A DNA stretch of 64,000 bases from Pithys albifrons albifrons (lineage: Eukaryota > Chordata > Aves > Passeriformes > Thamnophilidae): contig NC_092466.1 in assembly GCF_047495875.1 (NCBI RefSeq), positions 18,844,561 to 18,908,560 of the forward strand, read 5' to 3'. Shown piece after piece: positions 52,282-63,934 of the stretch (position 1 is its first letter; each line of letters opens with the position of its first letter). Under the pieces are notes generated by a model. It was not told the DNA's origin, made no database searches, and saw only the letters and a program-made list of their open reading frames with translations. Position numbers and translations under genes: made by a program.

Positions 52282-54628
52282 TTTCAATCACAGAATAAAA
52301 TTAACTTGCCATGTTCCTGGCTTGTTTTGGACACAGTGATGATTTTCATGGGGTTTCCACTGATTAAACCTAATGAATTTCCATTGCCACTAGTCACATC
52401 CAGGAAGGGTCTTTCAGACTGGTGGAAAAAAGTTAGGGAGCCATGCACAGAGTATCTTACAAATTGATGTTGGTAAAGACCTATTTTTAAATTAACCTGT
52501 GGTCCTGGTTCCCTACCTACTTCGTATGGCATAAAGTGTTTCTTTAGAACAGAGAGGGGAAGTTCCTGCTGAAATTATCCTTTAAATATTGCATCAGGAT
52601 TCCAATGTAAGATGGTACAAAAAACAGACACTTCATTAGGAATCTCTTAAATTGGCTAATTTTTTTCTCTGGAATAACAAATTCCTTAGGTGAAAAACCA
52701 CAGTCTGATCCATTGTCAAGCATGTGGAACAGGCTCCCCTCTCTGGGTCCAAATGAAATATCTTAACAGGCTGTTACAGAGAGATCTGGAAAAGGATGTG
52801 GATTTTTTAACTTTAAGCTGCAGTACTAGGGAGGGCAGTGACTCAGTTCCAGTAGTACTACACAAAATGAGGACTATTGCATAACTCCAGGCCTGAGTTT
52901 CCTTACACATGGATGCTGCTTTTTAGCTCCACAATTGCTCCATTCACTTCCACTGAGGTTTTAAGCTAACCAAATTTAGGGCTGAACATTGCTTTCAGGT
53001 CTCCTGGCTGCTCTTAGGCTGGAGCTGTGTAATCGTTTTCTGGGTGTAAAGCAGCATTGTGTTGTGGGAGAGGTCCCACCAGCAAAACGTGAAGTCTGCT
53101 TATGTTACCATGTTCTGGTCTGCCATGATAAATTCCCCCACTTCAAAACCTTACAGCACCTAAGAGTTTTAGAAAAGTCCAGGCACTTGGGGACTTCAGT
53201 AAGTTCTCTCATCCTTCAAGGTGAGAACCTCGTTTTGTAAACATGCTTTGGGGAACATTTGCAGGAATATTTATTCTGATGTTTGGAGGAACTTGGTGCT
53301 CAAACCCATTCATAAACTATTTCCATTTTCCAGTCCCCTTGCACCAATCACTTAGATCTATTTCATTTTTAAGGATGATTAAATTTTAAAAATAAAATAT
53401 AGTATGTGAGCAGCTTCCAGCATGTGTCAGGAAGAGATAAGTCGCCCAAAGCTATGATGGCCCACCAGGGTGCCTTCAATGGAATCAGACTTCTGTCTGC
53501 ACAGTCCTTATTAGGATCTTTCTCCCTCTGTCTCTCTCTCTCACTTCCTTTTGGCATTTGCTCTGTAAATTGAACAGCACCTGAGTCGGCATCTTGAACC
53601 TCACCAGCCTTTGTGGAGTTCAAATTGAGTTCAAATGTTCTAATTAAAATGTGCTCTTCCTCTCTATCATTAGCTAGTTACAAGCAGATGACTGGGGCTT
53701 CCTGACTGGGACAAGTTGGTCAATGGCCTTATATCCAAGGGGTGAAACATCTCTGCTAGGAAAAAATCTTGATTCAAATGGTCTGTGTAAGGACATTAAG
53801 ATGGAGCAGTGGCAGCTGTGTTAACTGTTCTTACCATGATCTGATGGGAAAGGATTTTGTCCTTCATAGTCAGTATATGGGTTTTTAACTCCCTGTTCAG
53901 AGCTGATATGCATGACTGGCTCTTTCCCTCCAAACACCCAGGATGTTGAACATACATTAACTGTTGTCTTTTCTTGGAGTGAGATTTGCCCTTTCCATTG
54001 GTATAGCACTGAGAACTGAAGGCAAAGGAGAGGAAGAGGACATTTGTGAACAACTGACTTTCTGCTATGGCTGCTAAAAGACTAGGAGTCATCCCAAAAT
54101 GAAAAATATGCCTTCTTTTTATAAATGTGCTGACCCCCAGTCATACTGTACTTTCTTTGCCCAGAAGCGATGATTCATTAAATTTCTGGCACTTTTCTTT
54201 CCTAAAAGAAATGAAACACCAGTCTCCATGGTCCCAAGTTTGCTTTAGAATGGGAATGAAAACATATTCCCTTGAAAAACAAAAGTCAAATATTTTGAAA
54301 TCTCAGTTCATTTTTTAAAGCCAAAACCTGATATGGCCCTACCACTTTCAGTGCTTGCCCTAGCACAGCATTTTCCAGGAAACTATGGTTGCAGCTGAAC
54401 CTTTGACCCATTCAGAATTCACTTCATCATGAATTTGTGTTGTTTGTATTTCCTAATTGCTTTCTTTTTCAGAGGAGAGATGAATACAAACCTACCCTAT
54501 AGATGGGCAAATTCTAGCCCAAGCCCTTCTCCAACATTAAACTAGAAAAGAAAGTGACCTGGTGTCAGTAGAAAGCACAGAGGAACTGTTTCCCATCAAA
54601 CTCCAGAGGTGTTTGAAAAGCTTTAATC
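52282..54628. other. Unique non-coding sequence
   Basis: No gene recognised. A short (TC)-rich run sits at 53521-53542. Overlapping frames of 60-98 codons on both strands show no domain. The 52120-52190 and 52900-52985 parts carry faint resemblance to old SINE or repeat wording, not enough to call. Confidence 0.5.
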
Positions 54629-55183
54629 TCAGACCTGAAGTTCGCCTTTGCTTCTTAAATCATGCAACGCAATCCCCAGTATGGCTAATATGGCAAGGCT
54701 GATCAGGCGTCTCTTGAGCTCCAAGTCTGTGCTGTTAAAAGTTACCCCATCAGCTATAGCTGTAATTGTCCCATAGCCACTTCTGATTGAGGGGAAGGGC
54801 AATTCCACAGGGTGCCCAACAGCAAACCACTGAGGATCATCCCTTCCCAAAGGATTACTGTACCCTTTGAAGAACCTGATTGATTCTTCCCCTGGCAGTT
54901 CATGTGTTCATAGTTGGTTAGGCTGTGGCTCCATGAGCAGCCCATGTAAAGACCCAGCAGGCAGAAGTTGGGGCTAATACTGAAAGCAACACTCTGGCAC
55001 CTTTCTGCCCTTCAGCTCCTTTTTTCTTTCTTATGACAACACAAGAGATGCAACAATAAAAAGCAAAATCAGCACATCACTGTTGTTTACTAATCCAGTG
55101 CACAGCAGACTGGTTGTGTCCTTTGGGAATAGGGTTGCCTGAATGGGCTGTGGAAGAACAATTCCCTGGGGAAGTTTGCCTTA
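54629..55183 (-). other. Possible decayed coding sequence, unidentified
   Basis: On the minus strand one frame is open for 92 codons (54907 down to 54632). The same frame is open for 49 codons further upstream (55180 down to 55034). Three stops lie between or at the edges (TAA at 55031-55033, TAG at 54974-54976, TGA at 54908-54910). The downstream part reads, for example, FFKGYSNPLGRDDPQWFAVG, then TDLELKRR and the hydrophobic run LISLAILAILGIA. The upstream part ends in a membrane-like run, VLILLFIVASLVLS. I do not recognise the family. It could be an old pseudogene or endogenous-element piece, but frames of this length also arise by chance. Confidence 0.22.
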
Positions 55184-55239
55184 CAGTTGTTGATGTGACC
55201 CATCACTAAAGAATCAGAGGGGGCTTTTGCCAGCAAATA

Positions 55240-55365
55240 TTTTTATTGCAGTAGTAACATTGTTGAAGCAGTGATGAAAGGATATAAGCCAATCAAGGTT
55301 TGTAGGGAGAGATAACATCTTTTATTAGAGTAGCTAATACTGTAGAAAAAACAGACACACTTTTG
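55240..55365 (-). mobile_element. Old interspersed repeat of an amniote family
   Basis: The minus strand reads ctacagtattagctactc, then taataaaagatgttatctct, then ccctacaaaccttgattgg, then cttatatcc, with aacaatgttactactgca further on. This follows a repeat ending familiar from reptile and bird sequences ('..ttggtctaataaaagatattacctc..cc..accttgtct..atatcctgg..aac..ggctac..actgca'). I recognise the wording but cannot give a secure family name. It has no coding content and may extend to about 55430. Confidence 0.55.
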
Positions 55366-57524
55366 GAAGGAATATTATCCTTTATTATCTCACTGTTCCC
55401 CCTCCCCTGTGACCCCCTACCATCCTTCATCTGAAACAATAAATACTTCTAAAGTGGAAGGAAACTTGACCCTCTGGGGCAGGTAAGAGACAAAGGCTTG
55501 TATCCGACTCCTGATCCCTGTACCTCTCCCACTGGTACGGGTAAGGAATCGCCCAATGCTCAAGGGCATTGCATGGCCCCTGCCTGCCCTGCCATTTTGT
55601 GCCAGAAACAACAACCATGAGCAAACCCACTCGCAGTGGCGTCAGTAATGAGCACTTCTGATTAGGGTCTCTAGTCTGGCGTCTTTGTGCCCCTCCATCA
55701 ACACCTCATGGGTCAGTAAAAGCTCAATGGCAGCTGAAAGTTAGAGGCTCATAATGTGCTTAGCATCCAGTGAAGGGATATTAGGTTTGATATCAGGGAA
55801 ATCTTTCTGGGACACAGTTACTTACACAACAAGAAAGATTTTTCTGGAGTTGTTGCAGGAAGAGTCTAAAGAGCTTAGAAGAACATTTGCAAAAAATGAC
55901 ATTATTTAAAAGTACCTTACACCATATGGAGGTCGGGAGATAGATCAAGTAAAGGTGATGTCAGCTCCTTTTCTGGAAGCCCATTTTCATTTTGGGGCTG
56001 TCATTTTCCCTGCCACAACTTTGCAGGTCAATCTCAGCTCTGTGGTCTTGGTCTGCTGATCCAGTACAGGGACCATGGAGCTGATTTCTGTGCTCTGTGA
56101 ATTCAGGGCTGCATGCTTTCCACCTGGATGTCCTGGAGAGAAAATCATTACTGTAAAGGGCAGTCACATGTAGTGTAACATGAGTCTTCCTACGACTGAC
56201 ATCCAAGTGAGGCATCTTTAGCTCAGGGTTATGTAGCCATCAAGCGCTTTTACAAAGAGTAGAAGGTTTCTCCACAGACCATGGTCCCCTCACTCTTGAT
56301 GAATTGCCAACAGGTTTTCAGGAGCAGGTCCCAGAGCAGCACCTCCTCAGAGACAGCAATAGGGGAAGGAGGGAGGAGAGGATCATAATGTGGGTTTCAA
56401 TAATACTTGTCAACACTACTAGAGGAGTATAATGAAGACCAGGCCTTGAGTAATTTGTTTAGACTAGAAATAACACCTAGAGGGGATGGGAGAGAGTCAG
56501 GGGTGACAATTGGATTTCAGTGGGAACACACCTGGTTTAAATTAAATCAGCATAAGGATTTTGAGAGTGAGGAAGACCTTGGTCTCTTGCTGATGGGGCC
56601 AGAGGGCTGCCAAACCTATTCAATAGCTTGAATGACCACATGCCATGTTATCTCCATGCTTTTTCATACCATAGTAATCCTCTCCACACTCTGGTCATTG
56701 CCCAAGACAGAAATGACCCAGGAAATCTCATTCCCTGCTCAAATTAGGAAACATTGCCCCCATTTCAGGAGCCAAGGACAGCAGATATACAGGCTACCCA
56801 GCTTTTGTTTGTAAATGAAGCTATAAGGTTTTCCTTTTGTAAAGAATATGGCTGTCTGGAAAACTCTAAGCAGAAAAATTTCTAGTTGGTTCAGAGAAAG
56901 GATGAAGGCGAGGAAGAAGGGAGGTTGTGAAAACATGTCAATTTAAACAGAAACTTGTTTTCAGTAGTGTCAGTTTCTTTTTAGCTCTTGTTCTGATTCA
57001 TATCAGCTTTTTTATTATATTACAAATCTAGATTAATTTCATATTAGTGTTTTAGGTTACATTGGTGTTATTTAATCTGTACAATGTTTTAAAAGAAAGA
57101 ACCCCAATAGCTACCTACCTTCTCTTGGGATGTTATTGTTATTCTGAGTTCTTGCATTGCTGGTTTTAATTCCTTTTAGATTAACTGAAGCATTCAGCTT
57201 TCCAGGGCAATGGGTAGCGAACAGCTTGTTTTCCTGACAGTTGGCATTCTTCACACTGTAATACTCAGGTCCTATCTGGTCCTTCACTTTTAAATTTTCA
57301 TAGTGCCCTTCATGAAAAGATGGGTACACTAGGGCCTGTCACCTTGTCCTGAAGGTCCCTGGAGGTGAGCAGTTTTTGAAAGGATTTTGAAAGGCTTTTT
57401 AGTAAGAAGCTAATCCACAAGATAAAATAAAGAAATAAAAATTCAAAAGGGATCAGAGGAAACACTTTTTAGCCAATGTATAATCAAGCTACAAACCTCA
57501 TTTCCCATAATATTGTTAGATGTT
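55366..57524. other. Unique non-coding sequence
   Basis: No gene recognised. Minus-strand frames at 55417-55630 (65-67 codons) overlap in two phases. A faint CR1-like string (ggtttgatatcagggaaatc) is near 55784. AT-rich DNA dominates 56940-57100. Confidence 0.5.
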
Positions 57525-57558
57525 AAAAAGAAAAAAAGAAAAAAGAAAAAAAGAAAAA
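57525..57558 (+). repeat. Purine mirror repeat (A-G)
   Basis: The pattern A5 G A7 G A6 G A7 G A5 is perfectly mirror-symmetric over 34 bases, inside a slightly longer A-rich tract reaching 57564. All-purine mirror repeats are the classic substrate for intramolecular triplex (H-DNA) formation. This is probably a slippage-derived simple repeat. Confidence 0.9.
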
Positions 57559-57564
57559 ATAAAG

Positions 57565-57992
57565 CAAGATCCTAAAAGGAATAGATTTCACTACAAATAA
57601 CAAGCATATCCAATGTTGTAAATAATGAAAGATAACTTTCTTTTAAGGGCTTATTAAAACCTCTGGTTTCAGCATGGAGACTAATAGGACATGTAAGCAA
57701 ACCTTTTTAGGGCAGATGATTTCATTATCTCCTGCTTTGAAGCATATATTTCCTAAAAGGGGTGGTGCCTGCTAGCTATGGTCAGAACATGAGGAGCCAC
57801 ACTACATGAACTTTCTTCAGTGCTGTCTCGTTCATACTCTCTAAAACTGAGTAGACTTTGAGATAGAATATTTGGCAATATTTAAAGAGGATAAATCTGT
57901 AGATAACAAGAATATTCTGAACTTCATTGAAAGAAAAGCTAAGATCTCTCTTTTTAGGCTCTGACTCTGCACTAGATAAATCAAGATCTTCT
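57565..57992. other. Unique AT-rich non-coding sequence
   Basis: Nothing recognised between the purine tract and the AT array. Confidence 0.6.
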
Positions 57993-58058
57993 CATATATA
58001 TATATATGTGTATATATATATTATATATATATATAAACATATATATTTTTATATATAG
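57993..58058. repeat. Interrupted AT dinucleotide array
   Basis: Runs of (AT)n broken by gtg, tt, aaac and tttt over about 66 bases. AT arrays are self-complementary and can extrude cruciforms. It is a likely polymorphic microsatellite. Confidence 0.9.
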
Positions 58059-59571
58059 TAAAAGACTTCCCAAGAGGCTCAAAGATGGTCCATGTGTTTG
58101 TAAAGCCTTGTAGCAGTCTATCTTTCCAGTACACAGGCAAAGCAATTGCTGCAAGAACAGTTTAAGACTGAAATACGGCTGGCTGAGTAGGGATTTCATT
58201 TTTTGTACCATGTACCCCAGAAACCAGAAAAACTAAAGGTCCATTTTGACCCCATAAAATCTTGTACTCGAAATGACCTGCAGGATGTTCCAGCCTGTTC
58301 TCCCTGCCAATGCTGCATATCTCCTCTGGCAGAGCTGCTATTCTGATAGGCCTCATATTATTGTATGTTATCTCTAATGTCATCTGGCTGGTCTAATTGG
58401 AGCTGACTGGGTCTCTGATCTAGTGAGCCTACACATCTCTGTCCTCACACCTCTCTTGGCCGCAGTAGCTGCTAAAAAGAGCCCTAGGGATGACTAACAT
58501 TTTTGACTGCCAGCCCAAATGTGTCAGCTGGAAGGAAGACTATTTCCCAAATGACATCCCCTCTCCCACAGAGTTTTGGCAGTCACCCCAGTGCCATCTC
58601 CAGTCAAGAATATCTGGCTGTCATATCACACAGAGGCAGAGCCTTCTGTGGCCCCTGATCCTGGCTGCCCTGTCCCTACCCCTAACAGAGGACCTGCTGA
58701 TGTCCACCCAAGTGGCCTCAGGCTGGTTCCCGTGACTGTCCTTCCACCTGGTGCTGACTGCAAAGTCAGAGGCTGAGAGGGCCATAGAGCCAGCCACAAG
58801 GCAATATCCCCTCCAGGATGCTCTGGAGTTCCCTCCCTGCGCATGTTGGTGGGAATTGTTTCCACCCACCCATGCTGCAGGCTGCCCTGTGCTGCAGTCA
58901 GGTGGTCCTGAGAGCTCTTGGCCTGGCCAAAGCAGCAACAGCCACTTAACAAGTTATAGGGGAAAGGTGACACTGGGTCAAACTCAGTTGTTGATGATGT
59001 TGGCAAAAAGCCAGAGCAACTGTGCTAAGGCCACACGAGTCCATTCCTATATGACTGAGAAGTATGGTTTGTATGTCTGGACTTGTGCCCTTATCACAGA
59101 GAAATTTCTGGCTTTGCATTCCCACCCAGGAATACAAAAGACAAAGGAGTTAATGTCACTTTCCAGGTGGCTAACAGAAAGCAAAAATTCCCCAGTATAT
59201 CTCAGCTTTCAGTGAAGCTGCATTTAAGCAATTATGCAACAGCAAAAAAAAGTCTGCTCGGAGCCCATAGCCACAAAGTTTCCTCCAGAGACCTTTCCAT
59301 TGTGTGCTGGGAGCTCTACACCTCCCCCATCTCCTTGCCTTTATTAAAATTGGAGTTCATCTGCTCCATCCAGCCTGCTGCAGCCTGGGGAATCTCACGT
59401 CACTCCTGTCTCAGCTAGAGATGAGCCTGAGCTACTCATTTTTGGATGAAGATGCCTGTGTTTGTTTTCCAATTGTACATTTATGGGAAGAGCCGAGGTA
59501 GTCTTTTCAACTTTGCCCTAGTTCCTTAAAAACAAAAAGCCAGTAGGGATTCTCAGCTGTGGTTTAGATCG
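58059..59571. other. GC-richer, stop-poor non-coding patch
   Basis: Frames at 58751-59215 (154 codons, +), 58626-59006 (126 codons, -), 58621-58938 (105 codons, -) and 59083-59418 (111 codons, +) overlap. None carries a domain I recognise or has convincing exon borders. CpG dinucleotides are sparse, so it is not a CpG-island promoter. I call it chance open sequence in GC-richer DNA. Confidence 0.5.
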
Positions 59572-59594
59572 CCCCCCCCCCCCCCCCCCCCCCC
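59572..59594 (+). repeat. Poly-C tract (C23)
   Basis: Twenty-three consecutive C, followed by gccagg. The minus strand is a G23 run with strong G-quadruplex potential. True length is uncertain because such runs slip in replication and sequencing. Confidence 0.92.
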
Positions 59595-62493
59595 GCCAGG
59601 CCGCTGTGTCTTTCCTGGGGAGCTACAATCTCACTCCTGCAATGGGTAAATGGGGAGTGGGGCATTCTTCACGAAAAGACGGTTCATGATGGAGGCATCA
59701 GCTGTCCTCCACTGCAGCCTTTCTACTGCCTTTCCTGCCTGCACTGCGTGGGGCTGAAGAGAGGCAGCTGCCCCTGGCAAACAGCCAGAGAAGCCAAGGT
59801 GAGGACGGATGGGTGACATGAAGGTTGGAGATAAGCCAAGTTATAGGTGCCCTCCCTTGTTCCACCAGAAACTGTGTGCCTGGGACATGGGGGTTCCCTC
59901 AGACCCCTGTTCCTGATAGTGCACCTTCTGCCCACTCTACTGGCCCCGGATTTCAGAAGGGCGTAAAACAGAGGGTGAAAGCATTTCAAATAGTGAATCA
60001 GTCCAAGAAATTGCTGCGAAGTAGATGTCTGGGAATCATTATGAGAATACTCTCAATCTTCTCAGAGCAGCTGAAAACTTTACTGCCAACAGCATTTGGC
60101 TGCCAGTCTCCTCTTGCTGTATAAATGATGATAATAGTCTGCGCTACTTCTTCTCCACGGGTTCTCCTCCTCTCTGTGGGGGTGGGCTCTCCTTGGCAAC
60201 CCCATAAGCTCTTGTTACATGTAAGGAGCTGTTGGCAGTGAGGACTGGGATTGAACAGAACAGGGAGAGGGGGTAAGGTCCCTCCTCAAGCTAATAACCA
60301 CCAGTGATGGGCTCCTGCTGTGGCATTTTGTGCACATTCCACAGCTACTCTGGGTGCCTTTGATAGACAGCACTTGCCTATTAACAAGCACTGAGCTTCA
60401 ATATGGTCTGAAAAGTCAGAAGTATCCAGTGCTTACAGCAAAAAAGCAATGAACCTTTTTTCTTGTGGTAGCACTGACCAGAGTCCATTTATGCAGTCCC
60501 TGGTATTAAAGGTCTAAGAGGCACGTGCCATCTATAGATCACAGTACAACACTTACTTTTCAAGGAGTACATTCCTTACAGTCCTCTGGTTGCTCAAGGC
60601 CTGTATCAACTTTTGCAAAGGGTCCCTGCTCCTGAATTTAAATCCACCACTTTCCTCACTTTGTATTCTTTTGGTGGTACTTAGCTGAGGGTAAAGAATT
60701 TACTCCAAAGAACCCTTTCTATGTGGTACCTTTCTGATGAAGGGCTGTCTGCTCAGTGCTCTGAGTACTCCCAGCAGCATATTGAGCAGAAGAAACACAA
60801 ACCTACCAGCAAAGATTTGTCACCACAGAATATTTCTGACAATAAAACAGAGCTCCTGTCCTGCAGCACCTCCTGGTCTGAGAGCATGTGGAGTCAGAGA
60901 GACTCACCAAGCTTCCTAGAGGTGAATTTCTCCCTGAAGTAGTAAGGTTCCCATACCTACCTGTTGTATGAGAGATAGACAGCTTTTACACCTGCAGCGT
61001 TTCAGACTGTAATGCTCATATTTCAGACATGAATTTTGACAAATAGTAGCAACAAATAATCAAATATGCAGAGATTTGTGGGTGTTTAGATTGTGCTCCA
61101 GCCCATGTGCCTGGCAGATTTAGCTCAGTCTGGAGGAACTCATATGGCATCTCTGAAGATGAGTTTTCTGTGTCTAGAGACTGTATAGACACTCAAATAC
61201 CTTCATTTGAAGGGGATGGGGAACTATTTTGACTCTCAAATACAAACTGAAGAAATAAATGTTCCAAGTTTGCCATTTTCTTGGATTAAAAAATCCCAGA
61301 CTTCTCCAGAAACTTTCAATGCTCATACATGTCTGTTGAGCACATGTGATAAATCTAGCATCAGCCCTCCTGAATATATAGAAAATTAGTGTCAGAACTG
61401 CTTAGCAGAAACCTGGCAGGTCCAGTTGTGTCACTGGCAAATAGCAAGATAAGGACAAACCAGCAAGTCCTTAATTATCCTTTACAGTACCCCTCTCCCT
61501 AGTTTGCTGATGGGGTGTTCTGCATGGATTTTCCTCTATCAGGCACCCAGGCTTGAATGCTGGCCCCTGGCTCCCTGTGGGACACAAGATTGTTGGATTT
61601 CAGTAGACTCTGGCACGAGTTAAAGGCAAGTGATCCCAACTTTGACTTACTCAGAAATGAGAAGCAGGCACATGCAGGATTGCACCATCCAAGAAACATT
61701 TCTCTGTGAATCTCCCTGTGCCTTTTTGGTGGAATTACTAACAGTGCAGAGTTGTTTTCCAACACAAAGGTTCATGTGCTAGTTTTGGCCACTTTTAAGC
61801 AGCAAAAACCTGCAGGTGGCTCCACAACCTGCAGAGAAAAGCAGACTTTATTCAATTACTGGGCTTCTTTCAGATCAAAATGATGCAGTACAGCAAACAG
61901 ATGAAACCTATGCCAAAGAATTTCCTAAAGAAAGATTTATTATAGCAAGACTTCATTCTCAGAAGCCTTTCATGTTTTTGTACTACAAAGTTATGGGCTA
62001 ATTTATCCAAAATTACTTGCATTCTAAAACTGCACTGCTTCTCTTTTGCTGTTTTGTTGTAAAACCTTGAGTTTCCTAAATCTCCTTAGAAAAGTTCTGA
62101 AGTGGTTGACTGCAGAGAATGGAAGAAGCCAGCCATGTGCAGCATTCCAGTACCAGCTTTCCATGCAGGCAAGGACTTACAAACTGAGGTTCATGGCCAA
62201 ACTTAAGGCTGTCAGATAGAGAGCTATACAGCCAAAGATCTACTACACCTTGTGCTCCTTTCCACCCATACTCCTTGCTGTCCCTCCATGCCAAGTTCAT
62301 CCTTGCTTGGTGCTGACTGGGTTCTGAGCAGAGCATCTTTTTTTTAAAGGCTAAAAAAGTGTAGTTTTTACTGAAGCCATGGGAGGAACTCATTAGTTCA
62401 GCTTGCACTGGTGTTTGCAGTTAAGGACCTAAGCTTCCTAGTAGGGGAAGTGCTGATTAGCTCCAGAGTCTTTTTAAATAGAAAAAATCCACC
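59595..62493. other. Unique non-coding sequence
   Basis: No gene or repeat recognised. Frames of 60-110 codons (59825-60124 +, 62076-62408 -) have no domain and overlap others. Confidence 0.55.
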
Positions 62494-62527
62494 ACAAAAA
62501 AAAATTAAAAAAAAAACCAAAAACCAA
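62494..62527 (+). repeat. A-rich tract
   Basis: Caca followed by A9, tt, A10 and ccaaaaacc. It could be a decayed poly-A tail of a + strand retroposed copy, but the upstream 200 bases contain nothing I recognise. Confidence 0.75.
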
Positions 62528-63888
62528 TGACCATTCCACAGAAAATGTTTCTTTAATGATAAAAGAGTGAATTAATTGGCCAAAAAGTGAGATCATTGCT
62601 GCTCTGAAAAGCTATCATGCAGCATTATGGGAGCAACAGCTGGAATGCTTCATGCTGCTCTTCTCACCTTTATGAACTGAAGTACATGGGTGGATCCCAT
62701 CCCCCAGATTAGGGAAGCTGCACAACTAAACATGACCACTGGCATTTGGATTCATTTCTGAAGACTAAAGGGGTATCAAAGTGCAAGGATGTCAAAAGAA
62801 AGGCAGGTGGATCACAAGCACTAGTGATGGTACATGCATCCTTTCACCTTGCCATGAAAATCCTCAGCTTTTGCTGGAACACCAAGTGTCACAGTACAGC
62901 CCAGGAGGAGGAAATAATCTGTTTTTAGATGTCTGTGTTTTCCTATTGTTTATCAAACCTCATTTCCCTTCTCTGACTGCCTGGACCTAAATAAAGCACA
63001 TTAAAAATACAGACAATTCACATTGCACATGCTGTATTACATCATCCCATGGGGCTCTACCACATTAGCAGTGAGGCTGCCTGTATCCTCAGAGGTTAGT
63101 AGCCCCAGTGCTCCACTGCTACTCATTGCACCAGCAGTGATGTGCATTACTGCACAGCCACGTGGGTGCCTAGAAAGACAAATAAATGCACACAAAGAAC
63201 AGGAAAGGAGAAAGAAAGCTAGGGGAATACCTTAGTGTGCAGAGCTGCCTGACAATCCTTCTGGGGGCTTTAAATCTTTTGTTTCAAATAGGGGCTTTAT
63301 TTGAACGACAATGTCTAAGCCACTTATCTAATACACAGGTGCTAAAACCTCAGCAAGAACATATAAGGTATAAAAGACAACTCCTGCATCCCCCAGGACT
63401 GTGAGTAACAGCTGCTTTTACAGAACTCCTTGTGACCATGTAAGTCATAAGGCTTTTCTTCAGAAAAACACTAGAGTCCTGGTTTGTTCAATGAGAATGC
63501 TAGAGAGATGGTTTTCTCATATATCCCACACACTTTCAGGTCTCAAGGTGGAACTCACTGACCTGTCTCCCCCAACATGCACAAAATGCAGCATCAGAAG
63601 TGCAACCCTCAGCTGAAAAGTGGCAACTAGCAAAATGGCAAAGGGGGAGAAGTTTTGCCATTGGGATGATTCCTCATGTTGCAGGGTAGCAGTGCTTTAT
63701 GGCAGTTGTGGGAGCCACAGAGATGTGGGAGGTTGTGGTGGGTTGCTGGCTGTTGATTTGAGGTTTTAGAGGTTTGCGTGGTGGTGGTGAATAGTCAGGT
63801 TTGGCCTGATCTTTAATATGGTGTCCAAAATATTTGTAAAACTGAAAAAATTTAATACCTGTTTTACAGAATACTTTCAATATTTGCG

Positions 63889-63890
<2 letters not shown>
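62528..63890. other. Unique non-coding sequence
   Basis: No gene recognised. Frames of 60-72 codons are unremarkable. A G/T-rich section is at 63700-63800. Confidence 0.55.

Positions 63891-63930
<40 letters not shown>
63891..63930 (+). repeat. (GT)20 microsatellite
   Basis: Twenty perfect GT units. Alternating purine-pyrimidine DNA of this length can adopt Z-form, and perfect arrays of this size are usually length-polymorphic. It would serve as a population marker. Confidence 0.95.

Positions 63931-63934
<4 letters not shown>

Noticed and set aside
55770..55835. Faint CR1-like wording (gatattaggtttgatatcag)
   Set aside because: Only one short word matches and the flanks do not follow the CR1 order.
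58621..59215. Overlapping 154-, 126- and 105-codon frames on both strands
   Set aside because: GC-richer sequence explains the lack of stops. No recognised motif, and few CpGs so no promoter island.
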